Shown piece by piece: positions 56,930 through 64,000 of a stretch of DNA of 64,000 nucleotides (its first letter is position 1; each line of letters opens with the position of its first letter). Source of the DNA: a virus; the IMG/VR virus record IMGVR_UViG_3300017963_000197, positions 109,052 through 173,051 of that record, one strand, 5' to 3'. The position numbers and the translations under genes were made by a program. The notes under the pieces are model-generated. The model was not told the origin of the DNA. It saw only the letters and a list, made by a program, of their open reading frames with translations, and made no database searches.

Positions 56930-57266
56930 GTTAGACATAAAAGTCATCCACATGCCCTCCCCTGGCATGACCCGTTGCATCACCTGTGGCGAGGAGGTTC
57001 CCGTCTCCGAGGCCGCCATGAATATCCCGGTGCCCAACGGGGGCGGCTACGGCCTTTGCTCACAAGCCTGTGAAGAGGTCGATTTCCGGACGGCCATGCA
57101 TGAAGACGTTCCCCGTAAGCTCAACCTTTATGACTCTCTCCGCGAACCCGTCTTTGCTATTTGCGGCCACTGCCGACAACCCATCGAGGGCGACCCACCC
57201 GTCTGCCAGTGTTATGATGGTAAGAAGACATTCCACGACAAGAACCTCTGGGATCACCTGAAATGA
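56922..57266 (+). CDS. Double zinc-finger protein with LWDHL tag
   Basis: 114 residues. CITCGEEVP and LCSQAC form a treble-clef; CGHCRQPI and CQCYDG a second site. Ends KNLWDHLK. Confidence 0.7.
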   Translation: MPKLDIKVIHMPSPGMTRCITCGEEVPVSEAAMNIPVPNGGGYGLCSQACEEVDFRTAMHEDVPRKLNLYDSLREPVFAICGHCRQPIEGDPPVCQCYDGKKTFHDKNLWDHLK

Positions 57267-57451
57267 ACTGTCAGGTTTGCAACACCCCTTTGCCGGAAAG
57301 GATACTCCCCGGCTTCGTTAACGGCTTTCGGGTCTATGTGTGCTCTAGGGAATGCCTCTTTGAGCGGCAACGTAGGGCGAACTTTATGAGAGTGCGTCTC
57401 CGGATGGTGACGGTCAAAACCCTCTGGGATCACTTGAGAGATGAGAGATGA
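57263..57451 (+). CDS. Treble-clef zinc protein with LWDHL tag
   Basis: 62 residues. CQVCNTPLP and VCSRECLFERQ match 57976 and 59012 closely. Ends KTLWDHLRDER. Confidence 0.7.
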   Translation: MNCQVCNTPLPERILPGFVNGFRVYVCSRECLFERQRRANFMRVRLRMVTVKTLWDHLRDER

Positions 57452-57738
57452 ATATCCTTAGTCAAATCGCGGTGGTACTTCTCCTGGCCCTGGCTATCAC
57501 TGGCCTCTGGGGTCTCGTTCTATTCCTGGGGTATCGGCGGGAACTGAAACGCTGGCTCAAGATCGGTAAGCCAAAACCCAAGAGCGAACTGACCCTCTCT
57601 CAAAGCTGGAAGGACGAAGGCTGGGAGATTCGAGAGGAGAACGGCGTCTCGTACAAGGTCCTTCCCGAAGAGAAGTTTCTGGGCCGACCGGGTATCCTAC
57701 GATTTGACACCCCAAAGAAGCTACAGCGCCGTGAGTGA
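57448..57738 (+). CDS. Single-pass membrane protein
   Basis: 96 residues. A hydrophobic N-terminal helix (7-28) precedes a basic soluble tail. No tag. Confidence 0.62.
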   Translation: MNILSQIAVVLLLALAITGLWGLVLFLGYRRELKRWLKIGKPKPKSELTLSQSWKDEGWEIREENGVSYKVLPEEKFLGRPGILRFDTPKKLQRRE

Positions 57739-57979
57739 GCCGAAACGTTACAGAGTGCGTATCTGGAACACGGACCAGCAAAACTGGGTATACAACGTGC
57801 TCTCTTTTGCCTCTCTGGGCGACGCCCTGACTGAAAGCCGTCGGTGGTATGGGTCCAAGTGGGACCGTTACTGGAACAAAGAGTATTTTCAGATCGTCCG
57901 AACCGACACTCGAATCCCTGTGCGCCCCGCCATGTTGGCCGGACCATGCACCCTCTGGGACCACCTGAAAGAAATATGA
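57731..57979 (+). CDS. Small protein with LWDHL tag
   Basis: 82 residues from a GTG overlapping the previous stop. Beta-alpha start (RYRVRIWNTDQQ). Ends CTLWDHLKEI. Confidence 0.65.
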   Translation: MSEPKRYRVRIWNTDQQNWVYNVLSFASLGDALTESRRWYGSKWDRYWNKEYFQIVRTDTRIPVRPAMLAGPCTLWDHLKEI

Positions 57980-58170
57980 GTCAAATCCCCCAACCATGGG
58001 CACACAATCAGTGTTCTGTCTGCGATAAGCCCCTTAAAGCCGCCGTGTGGCACCAGGATGTGAAGACGGCCTTGGTCATCTGCTCCAAGCGGTGTTATGA
58101 ATATTACCTCCGAGAGTCCAGGTGCGGGAACTTCCCGCTGACTCTGTGGAGGTGTTTGGAGAACACGTGA
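57976..58170 (+). CDS. Treble-clef zinc protein with LWRCL tag variant
   Basis: 64 residues. CSVCDKPL and ICSKRCYEYY are the family ligands. Ends LTLWRCLENT. Confidence 0.66.
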   Translation: MSQIPQPWAHNQCSVCDKPLKAAVWHQDVKTALVICSKRCYEYYLRESRCGNFPLTLWRCLENT

Positions 58171-59012
58171 CATTATCCGAGATTGTGCCTTTATACGAGA
58201 CTCAGGAAGAGCGGACGCCGCCGCCTCCGTGGGACAACTGCGAGAGCGCCGTTATTCCCGATCTGGTTAACGTCTACTTCCCGACCGGCGATGCTTTCCG
58301 TTGGTATGCCTTGGAGCGCGAGGGTGATGGACTCTGTATCGAAGAAGTCTACGTCGATGAAATAGGCACTGTGAGCCAGCGGCTAGGATACGAGATTGAA
58401 CAAGCCGACTGGACCGACATGATGGATCTTCCATGGACCACTGATGAGAAAATCCAATGGGCTGTGGAAGAGGGTATTGCTCCAGGGCAACCCTTTCTGA
58501 TTCGTTTCGGGGAGCCAGACCATTATCAGACCGGTGGTTGGGACGGCCCTGTTGAGTACGACGTTAACTACGACACTGAACTTGTCCGGGTCATCCCGTG
58601 GCCAGCCGAACGTGCCGCCTCTGTTTGGGAGGAATTTTTCGCCGCACGTAAACGGATGCTTGACTACAGGGCCGAGTGCCAAGCGCGTTTTGACGGGCAG
58701 ATCGGGCACCATCCGGAGGTAATGAACCTTCGCAGAACCCGGTATTACGGCGCGAGTTGTTATGACGAGATGTGCCCACCTAACGGTGTTCGTTACACTC
58801 TGTACTCCGAGTATGAAATTGAGGCCACCCTCTTTGACCACCTCAGGGGCCTCGTTCCCTATTATATGAAGGGCAAGGCCATCTGTTCTGGCGAGAGCGA
58901 CCAGGGGGACGAAAAGGCTGCCAAAGAAGCGCTCGTTAAAAAGGTCTTGGGGATGTATCCTCATATGACCAGGGAACAGGTTCTGGGTTTCCCGGTGAAG
59001 GATCATCTCTAA
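58167..59012 (+). CDS. Larger protein with internal LFDHL motif
   Basis: 281 residues from a GTG (GTGA overlap), the largest gene of the island. N-terminal alpha/beta region with acidic and tryptophan-rich stretches. ATLFDHLRGLVPYY lies about 50 residues before the end, and the protein ends VKDHL. The tag may have become internal by extension. Confidence 0.65.
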   Translation: MTLSEIVPLYETQEERTPPPPWDNCESAVIPDLVNVYFPTGDAFRWYALEREGDGLCIEEVYVDEIGTVSQRLGYEIEQADWTDMMDLPWTTDEKIQWAVEEGIAPGQPFLIRFGEPDHYQTGGWDGPVEYDVNYDTELVRVIPWPAERAASVWEEFFAARKRMLDYRAECQARFDGQIGHHPEVMNLRRTRYYGASCYDEMCPPNGVRYTLYSEYEIEATLFDHLRGLVPYYMKGKAICSGESDQGDEKAAKEALVKKVLGMYPHMTREQVLGFPVKDHL

Positions 59013-59305
59013 TGAAGTGTAGGATTTGTTACACTCCTCTGAGAATGGGTATGGTCCCTGTCGAGGTAGGCCATGTCGCGATCCACGTATGCTCCGAGGG
59101 GTGCCTTGACGAAGCTCAGAAGCGGAAAGCCGCTTTGGGAGAACAATTCGAGGAACTTGTCCGAAACGCCAACTGCCTCTATTGCAAGACGCCCTTCGTT
59201 CCCTGGAAGCCGGAACAGATCTGGTGCTCCATGGTGTGTAAGGATCTTCTCCGGACGGAGGGCGTTCCCCGGTCTCTCTGGGACCACCTGACGGCCGACT
59301 TCTGA
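59012..59305 (+). CDS. Double treble-clef zinc protein with LWDHL tag
   Basis: 97 residues, TAATG overlap. CRICYTPL with VCSEGC, then CLYCKTPF with WCSMVC: two consecutive copies of the island's zinc unit. Ends RSLWDHLTADF. Confidence 0.7.
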   Translation: MKCRICYTPLRMGMVPVEVGHVAIHVCSEGCLDEAQKRKAALGEQFEELVRNANCLYCKTPFVPWKPEQIWCSMVCKDLLRTEGVPRSLWDHLTADF

Positions 59306-59412
59306 CACTTTTCTCGACTTTCGGCCCAACTACTATTGACAAAAATGCCTAAAAAGCGCACACGATCATAGGAGGCGGGGAACTCGCCTCCCAGATGTAA
59401 ATGGAGGTGGGT
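59306..59412 (+). promoter_or_regulatory. Intergenic region with hairpin
   Basis: TTGACA at 59337 could be a -35 box, but no good -10 is placed. GGAGGCG and CGCCTCC form a 7-bp hairpin (about 59371-59391) just before a GATGTAA/ATG start region. Confidence 0.4.
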
Positions 59413-59622
59413 ATGAAATACAAGTTGTATTGGATCATGGCGTTGTTGGCCATGCAGGGCTGCCACATCTACAGTAACGGTCGGAAGGCCGACGATGGGA
59501 AAGCCATTCTCTGTATGATTCTGGGCGCTCTCTGTCTGGCTGGCGCGGGCAACGAGCATATGGGTGGCGCTATCATCGTCATCTTCGGTTGCGCTCTCAT
59601 CCTCTACGGGTGTCTGCCATGA
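59413..59622 (+). CDS. Small membrane protein
   Basis: 69 residues from the ATG at 59413 with GGAGG upstream. Hydrophobic helices at about 4-16 and 31-66 with LAMQGC resembling a weak lipobox. Holin-like size, but no supporting context. Confidence 0.6.
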   Translation: MKYKLYWIMALLAMQGCHIYSNGRKADDGKAILCMILGALCLAGAGNEHMGGAIIVIFGCALILYGCLP

Positions 59623-60128
59623 TCTTTGGAGATGACCCCAAGAGCAAGGCCGACTTCTTCGAGGCCAGTGAGGGTGAGGTAGACCGGCGCAAGCTGTATC
59701 TCTGGAAAGACGGTAAAGGGACCCACGCCTGTTTGGCGAATACCTTGAGCGAAGTGATAAAGAAGGCCAAGGCGATGGACCGCTCTTTCCCGATGTCAAA
59801 CTACATGGTCGTCTCGCACGAGACGTTGTTGAAGATCTGCGGTTCCCTCAAACACCACATCGTGGCCATGGGCGAACACGACCTCTGGGACCACCTGATG
59901 GAAGAGCAAACTTCGGAGAAGAGCATCAAGGATCAGATAACGGCCGCCTTTGTCGAATATAACGACTGCCGGTTCGACGGTTACGAGATCCGGCTAGGCG
60001 CTGATTATTACCGGGGTCAAACGGTGGGCCGTATCGGTTTGGTGGACTGTACAGCACCGAACGGTGCCAAGTGGTTCATCATAAGAACCGACGACGGCCA
60101 CATAAGATTCGAGCCGACCCTGGTTTGA
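59619..60128 (+). CDS. Two-part protein with internal LWDHL motif
   Basis: 169 residues, ATGA coupling. Residues 1-93 form a complete tagged unit ending HDLWDHLMEE; a further 76-residue domain (GRIGLVDCTAPNGAKWFIIRTDDG, SH3-like) follows. This looks like two adjacent genes fused across the tag. Confidence 0.66.
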   Translation: MIFGDDPKSKADFFEASEGEVDRRKLYLWKDGKGTHACLANTLSEVIKKAKAMDRSFPMSNYMVVSHETLLKICGSLKHHIVAMGEHDLWDHLMEEQTSEKSIKDQITAAFVEYNDCRFDGYEIRLGADYYRGQTVGRIGLVDCTAPNGAKWFIIRTDDGHIRFEPTLV

Positions 60129-60238
60129 AAAGGTCCCGACGCCCGCCCTCCGTACCGTCCAAAGCAGGAGGCTCCCACGGAGCGCCGGGACCAACCGTAT
60201 TATTACACCAAATTTCCTCTTCACACCAGAGCTTCTCC

Positions 60239-60255
60239 GGTGTAATATCTGACCC
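60239..60255 (+). promoter_or_regulatory. Leaderless-type promoter
   Basis: GGTGTAAT plus ATCTGACCC precede the ATG at 60256. A minus-strand copy of the motif (ATTACACC) lies at about 60203. Confidence 0.55.
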
Positions 60256-60405
60256 ATGGGCAATAAAGTAGAAGTTTACGACTTGGAGTGCGAGCTTGAG
60301 TACATGAAAGAGACCATGTACAAGGCGCTGGCACTGCCTCCCGAGATGCTCGAAGCCCCTCCTCCTAAAAACAAGACCCTCTGGGACCATCTCCGGGAGA
60401 CCTAG
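60256..60405 (+). CDS. Tiny helical protein with LWDHL tag
   Basis: 49 residues: a short charged helix, a proline-rich linker and KTLWDHLRET. It is the smallest tagged protein, close to a tag on a helix. Confidence 0.62.
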   Translation: MGNKVEVYDLECELEYMKETMYKALALPPEMLEAPPPKNKTLWDHLRET

Positions 60406-60714
60406 ATGGAATACTACTGGACAGCGGCGGCCGTCTTTATTGTCATGTTCTCATCGGCCTACGCGATCATCTCCAATATGGCCCGTGGCCATAGGATGGA
60501 GATGGCTAAAAAAGAGGAGCGTTTGAGAGAACTCAACAGAGAGCTTCTCAAACAACAAGACGTTCTCTCGTCAGTCCGACACAAACTAGCGGCAACGGAA
60601 CGAGACAACAAGTATTGGAGGTCGCGTTTCTTCGAGATCGTCAGACCGAACAACTCGAAAAAGGGCGACACGGAGCAACCTGAGGTGAGTCTCTGGGACC
60701 ATCTAACGGGGTGA
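60406..60714 (+). CDS. Membrane-anchored coiled coil with LWDHL tag
   Basis: 102 residues. A hydrophobic helix at 5-24 is followed by a long coiled coil (about 28-80), then VSLWDHLTG. The tag would be displayed in the cytoplasm on a stalk. Confidence 0.7.
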   Translation: MEYYWTAAAVFIVMFSSAYAIISNMARGHRMEMAKKEERLRELNRELLKQQDVLSSVRHKLAATERDNKYWRSRFFEIVRPNNSKKGDTEQPEVSLWDHLTG

Positions 60715-61067
60715 ACATGGGCGATCTCAAAAAGGTGTTAGATTCGTGCCCGACCAACGTGGCGTTGGGTTACGCACGCTCACGGCCGAACGAAACTGAC
60801 GAACTCGCGCCGCCCGAAGAGGTGGTCGTCGTCCTAGCGTTCACGGAGAAGGGCTTTGGTTTCGGGGAGGTGTCTATCCACCAGACCCAAGAGGGCGTCT
60901 TTCTCGACACGGAGTGCATGTCCCTTGATCGGGTGAAGCGTTACTTCAACTCTCTCTTGGACAAAGCGATCCTGGACACCGACGAAGATCCTGAGCGCCA
61001 CAAACTATACAATCGAGTAATGGGTCGTCATTGCGGCGACGGCTGCCCTGTATGTAACAATGGATAA
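60711..61067 (+). CDS. Hypothetical protein with C-terminal cysteines
   Basis: 118 residues from a GTG, or from the ATG at 60717. Alpha/beta; ends CGDGCPVCNNG. No tag. Confidence 0.62.
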   Translation: MNMGDLKKVLDSCPTNVALGYARSRPNETDELAPPEEVVVVLAFTEKGFGFGEVSIHQTQEGVFLDTECMSLDRVKRYFNSLLDKAILDTDEDPERHKLYNRVMGRHCGDGCPVCNNG

Positions 61068-61302
61068 GACTCAAACGGCACAGATAGACCTGGATTTCGA
61101 GAAAGCCGACGGGTGCTGCCGTTGCGGGCGTACACAGAACGATGACGATGGCTCTCAAGTCGAGTGGGAGTGTCAGATTTGCGATCGGCTCGTTTGCCGA
61201 CATTGCACAATGACGATTCCCCACAGCGTTCCTAGGGAGTACTACGAGATGACCCTGTGCTCGCCTGAGTGTTGGGAGAAGGCCGGGCGTCCTGATGAGT
61301 GA
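61060..61302 (+). CDS. Multi-cysteine zinc protein
   Basis: 80 residues. CCRCGRT, CQICDRLVCRHC and LCSPECWEKAG contain RING/treble-clef-like ligands; the final CSxxC matches the island family. No tag. Confidence 0.65.
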   Translation: MDKTQTAQIDLDFEKADGCCRCGRTQNDDDGSQVEWECQICDRLVCRHCTMTIPHSVPREYYEMTLCSPECWEKAGRPDE

Positions 61303-61501
61303 CGAGTTTTACTATTATTGTTGTGCCAGGGGGACCCGCTACCCCGGCACCAACGTTTACCACGCCCTGAACGAAGCCGGGGATGGTCCTGTTTGCGGTA
61401 CCCCTATCGAGGAGTCCAACTTCGCCATAATGGATTTACCTCCCAAATATGGCCGGAAGTGCAAACGCTGTTTCAGAGACCTATGGGAGCATTTGAAGTA
61501 A
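61295..61501 (+). CDS. CKRCFRDLW-family zinc protein with LWEHL tag
   Basis: 68 residues, paralogue of 54633-54869: NVYHALNE, VCGTPI, KCKRCFRDLWEHLK. The zinc site and the tag are contiguous. Confidence 0.7.
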   Translation: MSDEFYYYCCARGTRYPGTNVYHALNEAGDGPVCGTPIEESNFAIMDLPPKYGRKCKRCFRDLWEHLK

Positions 61502-61503
61502 CC

Positions 61504-61863
61504 ATGGCATTCTGTACCAACTGCGGCGCACCATTCGGCTCCGACAACCAGCGGCTCGAAGACGGCTGTCGTAAGTGTTCCTGTATGCATTCCCATGTCG
61601 CCAAGTGGTTGGACCGATACAAACACGAGATGATCAACCCCTACAAGGCCGGGTTGTCAGCCGCCCCACTGTTGAGGCAGCTACGCTCCGAGGGTCAAGT
61701 CATCTACTGCCCTCGTTGCGCCAAGGAGATTGATACGATAGACCCCTTGGCCCAACCGACAACCGACAACGAGGGGCGGCGTCCTTACGCTGTCTACTGC
61801 GACTGTGGCTCACCTGTGATCGCCACCAAACCTCAAACCCTCTGGGACCATCTTAACGAATGA
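61504..61863 (+). CDS. Double zinc-ribbon protein with LWDHL tag
   Basis: 119 residues. CTNCGAPF with CRKCSC, and CPRCAKE with CDCG. Ends QTLWDHLNE. Confidence 0.7.
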   Translation: MAFCTNCGAPFGSDNQRLEDGCRKCSCMHSHVAKWLDRYKHEMINPYKAGLSAAPLLRQLRSEGQVIYCPRCAKEIDTIDPLAQPTTDNEGRRPYAVYCDCGSPVIATKPQTLWDHLNE

Positions 61864-62144
61864 CCGACCCGAGAATACTATCCCCCGAGACAATCGAGGC
61901 CGGTCGTATGTTAATGCTGCGCGGCAGCCGAAAGGCTTTCCTTTACTGGGCCGCACAGAACTTGCGGCATATAAGCTACAAAGACATCCGCCGTATACTC
62001 GATCGGGACCCCATTTGGGAAAAGGCAGCACTAGCGTCAGAGCGCGATGTAATCTTCACTACCCTGATCGACCACTACCACAAACTACTGACCGAGAACC
62101 CGGTAGGCAAAAACAGAAACCTCTGGGACCACCTGAAAGACTGA
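61860..62144 (+). CDS. Helical protein with LWDHL tag
   Basis: 94 residues, all-helical body without cysteines, ending RNLWDHLKD. Shows that the tag is not tied to zinc fingers. Confidence 0.68.
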   Translation: MTDPRILSPETIEAGRMLMLRGSRKAFLYWAAQNLRHISYKDIRRILDRDPIWEKAALASERDVIFTTLIDHYHKLLTENPVGKNRNLWDHLKD

Positions 62145-62145
62145 T

Positions 62146-62307
62146 ATGCCCCGGTGTATCGCATGTGAAAAGGATTTCGAGAGCGACACCCGTGACGGGT
62201 GGGCATGGTGTTATGATTGTCTCCCCGAGAGCGCCATGACTGAACAGGAATGCTCGTGGCCACAGCCAGATCGACTTCATCGGGTTCGTTCGCTGCTTTC
62301 ACGATAA
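62146..62307 (+). CDS. Tiny zinc-binding protein
   Basis: 53 residues. CIACEKDF and WCYDCLPE form a four-cysteine zinc site. No tag. Confidence 0.55.
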   Translation: MPRCIACEKDFESDTRDGWAWCYDCLPESAMTEQECSWPQPDRLHRVRSLLSR

Positions 62308-62323
62308 CGAGGTCGGAGAAACC

Positions 62324-62440
62324 ATGATCGTTGTCCTCAAGGTAGCCACTGCCCTGTTGGCCCTGTTCGGCCTGATATGCCTGTTGGACGCTGCCCGTAT
62401 AATCGTCCGACACTTTTGGAGACGGATGCGTAATGGCTGA
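62324..62440 (+). CDS. Tiny membrane peptide
   Basis: 38 residues. One hydrophobic helix (VVLKVATALLALFGLICLL) and a basic tail. Overlaps the next start by 8 nt. Confidence 0.52.
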   Translation: MIVVLKVATALLALFGLICLLDAARIIVRHFWRRMRNG

Positions 62441-62660
62441 GTTACATTCACACCTGGACCTGGAGTACCACGAGGAGCGGCTGAACCTCGACAAAGAATA
62501 CACCAAGGCACGTCACTGGAAAGAAGAGTACATCACGAAGTTAGAGAAGGAGCCTCTCCACGTTGACTTGGCCCGTCGTGTTAAAAAGAAGATGGCCGAG
62601 ATAAGGCGGCCACTGACCCTCTGGGATCATCTGAAAGATGAGTCCTTTCTGGCGGTGTAA
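62433..62660 (+). CDS. Coiled-coil protein with LWDHL tag
   Basis: 75 residues. Charged helix throughout, then LTLWDHLKDESFLAV; the extra residues overlap the promoter of the next gene. Confidence 0.66.
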   Translation: MAELHSHLDLEYHEERLNLDKEYTKARHWKEEYITKLEKEPLHVDLARRVKKKMAEIRRPLTLWDHLKDESFLAV

Positions 62661-62679
62661 TATATCTGAAAGGCAAATC

Positions 62680-63111
62680 ATGGCGAAGAAAGACGAGAAT
62701 TCACGAGAGTTAAAACCGGGCGAGATCGACGAAGCGCTCAACTTTGTCCAGGGCTTGTTACAAGGCGGCTCCCCCGATGCGAATATGGACAACCCCATGG
62801 TTGCCGGTGTTGTCCGCACAATCGCCCCCAAGCCCAACCCCGGCTTCACAAAAGGTGAGCCGATGAACCGAGCCGAGTTCCGGAGCCTCAAGCCGGGCGA
62901 CTGGTTCTGGGTCTACTGGGCCAAGGACGATAACCCGGAAGATGTTCGGTTTAATAACCCGGAACAAGTCCTGGAGTTCGTGCCGGGTGTTGGTAGAAAA
63001 AAGGGCTACGTCCGTACAGAGGACGCCGACTGGGAAGAACCAATCGACGAAACCGGCAACGACGCCGACACGAGCCGGGGTTACGCCTACTATTACCACG
63101 TGGAGAAATAG
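62680..63111 (+). CDS. Hypothetical protein
   Basis: 143 residues. Helical acidic start, then LKPGDWFWVYWAKDD, a beta-barrel-like strand. GGTGTAAT lies at 62654, 26 nt upstream. No tag. Confidence 0.62.
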   Translation: MAKKDENSRELKPGEIDEALNFVQGLLQGGSPDANMDNPMVAGVVRTIAPKPNPGFTKGEPMNRAEFRSLKPGDWFWVYWAKDDNPEDVRFNNPEQVLEFVPGVGRKKGYVRTEDADWEEPIDETGNDADTSRGYAYYYHVEK

Positions 63112-63120
63112 GAGTTAGAA

Positions 63121-63483
63121 ATGGTCTACTACTTTCTGAGTGTGCTGGAGAGCCTAGACTCAGCCTTGGACATCGTGGTCGGTGTCGGCTTTCTGGGTAT
63201 TATTGCCTACGTCGTCGGGGGTGTCATCAAAGCCAGCGAGGAGAGCGCTTTCCTCCAACGTATCGGCCGGATCGCCGCCATAACCGGGATGGTTGCTCTT
63301 GGGGTTGACGCCTTGGTCCCCACCCAGGAACGGCTTCTCCGAGCCTATCTCATGGTCCATGGGGCAGAAGCGCTCGAATCCAACAACTCGAAACGGGCTG
63401 TCGAAGACTTCACCGAACGGGTGGATGCGATCGTTACCGCCGTGCAAGCGTCCAACCGGGCACTCGAAGGAAAGACATACTGA
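63121..63483 (+). CDS. Membrane protein
   Basis: 120 residues. Hydrophobic segments at about 16-36 and 48-64, then a helical soluble end. Coupled to the next gene by TGATG. Confidence 0.62.
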   Translation: MVYYFLSVLESLDSALDIVVGVGFLGIIAYVVGGVIKASEESAFLQRIGRIAAITGMVALGVDALVPTQERLLRAYLMVHGAEALESNNSKRAVEDFTERVDAIVTAVQASNRALEGKTY

Positions 63484-63689
63484 TGGCTCTGAAGGATGAG
63501 TACTACAACTTCGTCCTGGACGAAGAGCCTCCGGACCCACCCGTCGAGAAGCGGATTCTCTTTGCCATTGTTCAAGACTTCACTGACCGTCGGGGTCTCC
63601 GTCAGGAGTGGGAGCAAACCGACGAAGATATCCAAGACGAGATGTTGGAGACGTGGCTTCAACTCATAAAAGATAACCTGGGGAGTTAG
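63483..63689 (+). CDS. Conserved small phage protein
   Basis: 68 residues. DFTDRRGLRQEWEQTDEDIQ and ETWLQLI match a small conserved protein in many tailed phages, of unknown function. Confidence 0.72.
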   Translation: MALKDEYYNFVLDEEPPDPPVEKRILFAIVQDFTDRRGLRQEWEQTDEDIQDEMLETWLQLIKDNLGS

Positions 63690-63693
63690 AATT

Positions 63694-63834
63694 ATGCTTC
63701 CCTGTGACCACGGCCGGTGTGAGGTATGCGAGAAGGTCTACTGGATTCCAGCCGGGGTCGGGCCAAGGTTTTGCTCCTCTGGGTGTTGGGAGTACATCGG
63801 TACTCCGGAAAGGCAGACTCTAACGCGGTTTTGA
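63694..63834 (+). CDS. Tiny treble-clef zinc protein
   Basis: 46 residues. CEVCEKVYWIP and FCSSGCWEY are the island's zinc-unit ligands. Its stop overlaps a TTG start (TTGA). Confidence 0.58.
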   Translation: MLPCDHGRCEVCEKVYWIPAGVGPRFCSSGCWEYIGTPERQTLTRF

Positions 63835-64000
63835 AGGTTTCGATTGTCGTCCCACTACCTCTCGAACATGAAACTATCTGGGTGAGAATATTCGTCCAGC
63901 ACGAGGGTGTCCAGCTTGGCCGGATCAGCATGGAGCCGACTGCGGGCGGCCACGCCGTCAACAGCGTCAAGTTCTACAAGAAGTCGGACTACGAGTTCGA
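63831..64000 (+). CDS. Hypothetical protein, C-terminus beyond window
   Basis: The frame from a TTG overlapping the previous stop stays open for 56 codons to the window edge. Beta-rich start (KVSIVVPLPLEHETIWVRIFV). Confidence 0.5.
   Translation, partial: MKVSIVVPLPLEHETIWVRIFVQHEGVQLGRISMEPTAGGHAVNSVKFYKKSDYEF

Noticed and set aside
52354-62660. LWDHL codons as a DNA or RNA signal such as a ribosome-coupling site
   Set aside because: Synonymous positions vary freely, the distance to the next start varies, and internal copies exist away from gene ends.

Overview
The window reads as part of a large tailed bacteriophage genome. The genes are small and tightly packed, start and stop codons commonly overlap (ATGA, GTGA, TAATG), and there are tail-appendage proteins, an endolysin, phage nucleotide-metabolism enzymes and dozens of short proteins without known function. 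No head, portal, terminase, polymerase, integrase or host gene is visible, so the phage lineage cannot be fixed. The host is also unknown. Many genes carry an extended -10-like element (GGTG-TANNNT) only 5-8 nt before the start codon and no ribosome binding site. That suggests leaderless mRNAs, which are common in Deinococcus-Thermus and Actinobacteria; this host guess is inference only.

Layout. 1-4.4 kb (minus): four to five tail fibre or appendage proteins that share an N-terminal module, one of them collagen-like. 4.5-9.6 kb: dCTP deaminase, zinc-ribbon proteins, a HAD nucleotidase, and a minus-strand ribbon-helix-helix/Fic pair. 9.6-13.5 kb: a 715-residue coiled-coil protein divergent from a GHKL ATPase fused to an HEFGH metallopeptidase. 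13.5-19.1 kb (mostly minus): small conserved phage proteins, a sulfotransferase, a ParB-fold protein and a DUF4406 protein. 19.1-22.9 kb: amidase endolysin, a collagen-like protein, and two copies of a conserved leader sequence. 23.1-29.1 kb: a plus-strand run with a Tad2/DUF2829-like protein and a DUF7227-like protein. 29.06-29.54 kb: iteron-like repeats around a 17-bp inverted repeat. 30.2-44.3 kb: regulators, a HAD protein, an HELLH peptidase, a ubiquitin-like protein and many small proteins, ending in an 800-bp regulatory region and a terminator. 44.9-45.1 kb: a candidate structured RNA. 45.1-50.3 kb: a minus-strand operon of small proteins. 50.4-64 kb: a plus-strand island of about 45 tiny genes rich in zinc fingers.

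The most striking signal is a short C-terminal peptide, consensus [N/T/D/S]-L-W-D-H-L-[K/R/T], on about 39 otherwise unrelated small proteins (zinc fingers, membrane proteins, coiled coils, one tail-module protein). Its codons vary synonymously, so selection acts on the peptide. Two N-terminal motifs, NPRKAFE and YSYDHRKR, recur on other unrelated proteins. Together they look like a phage-encoded set of address or docking tags that bring many small proteins to a common partner or compartment. What that partner is cannot be told from this window.
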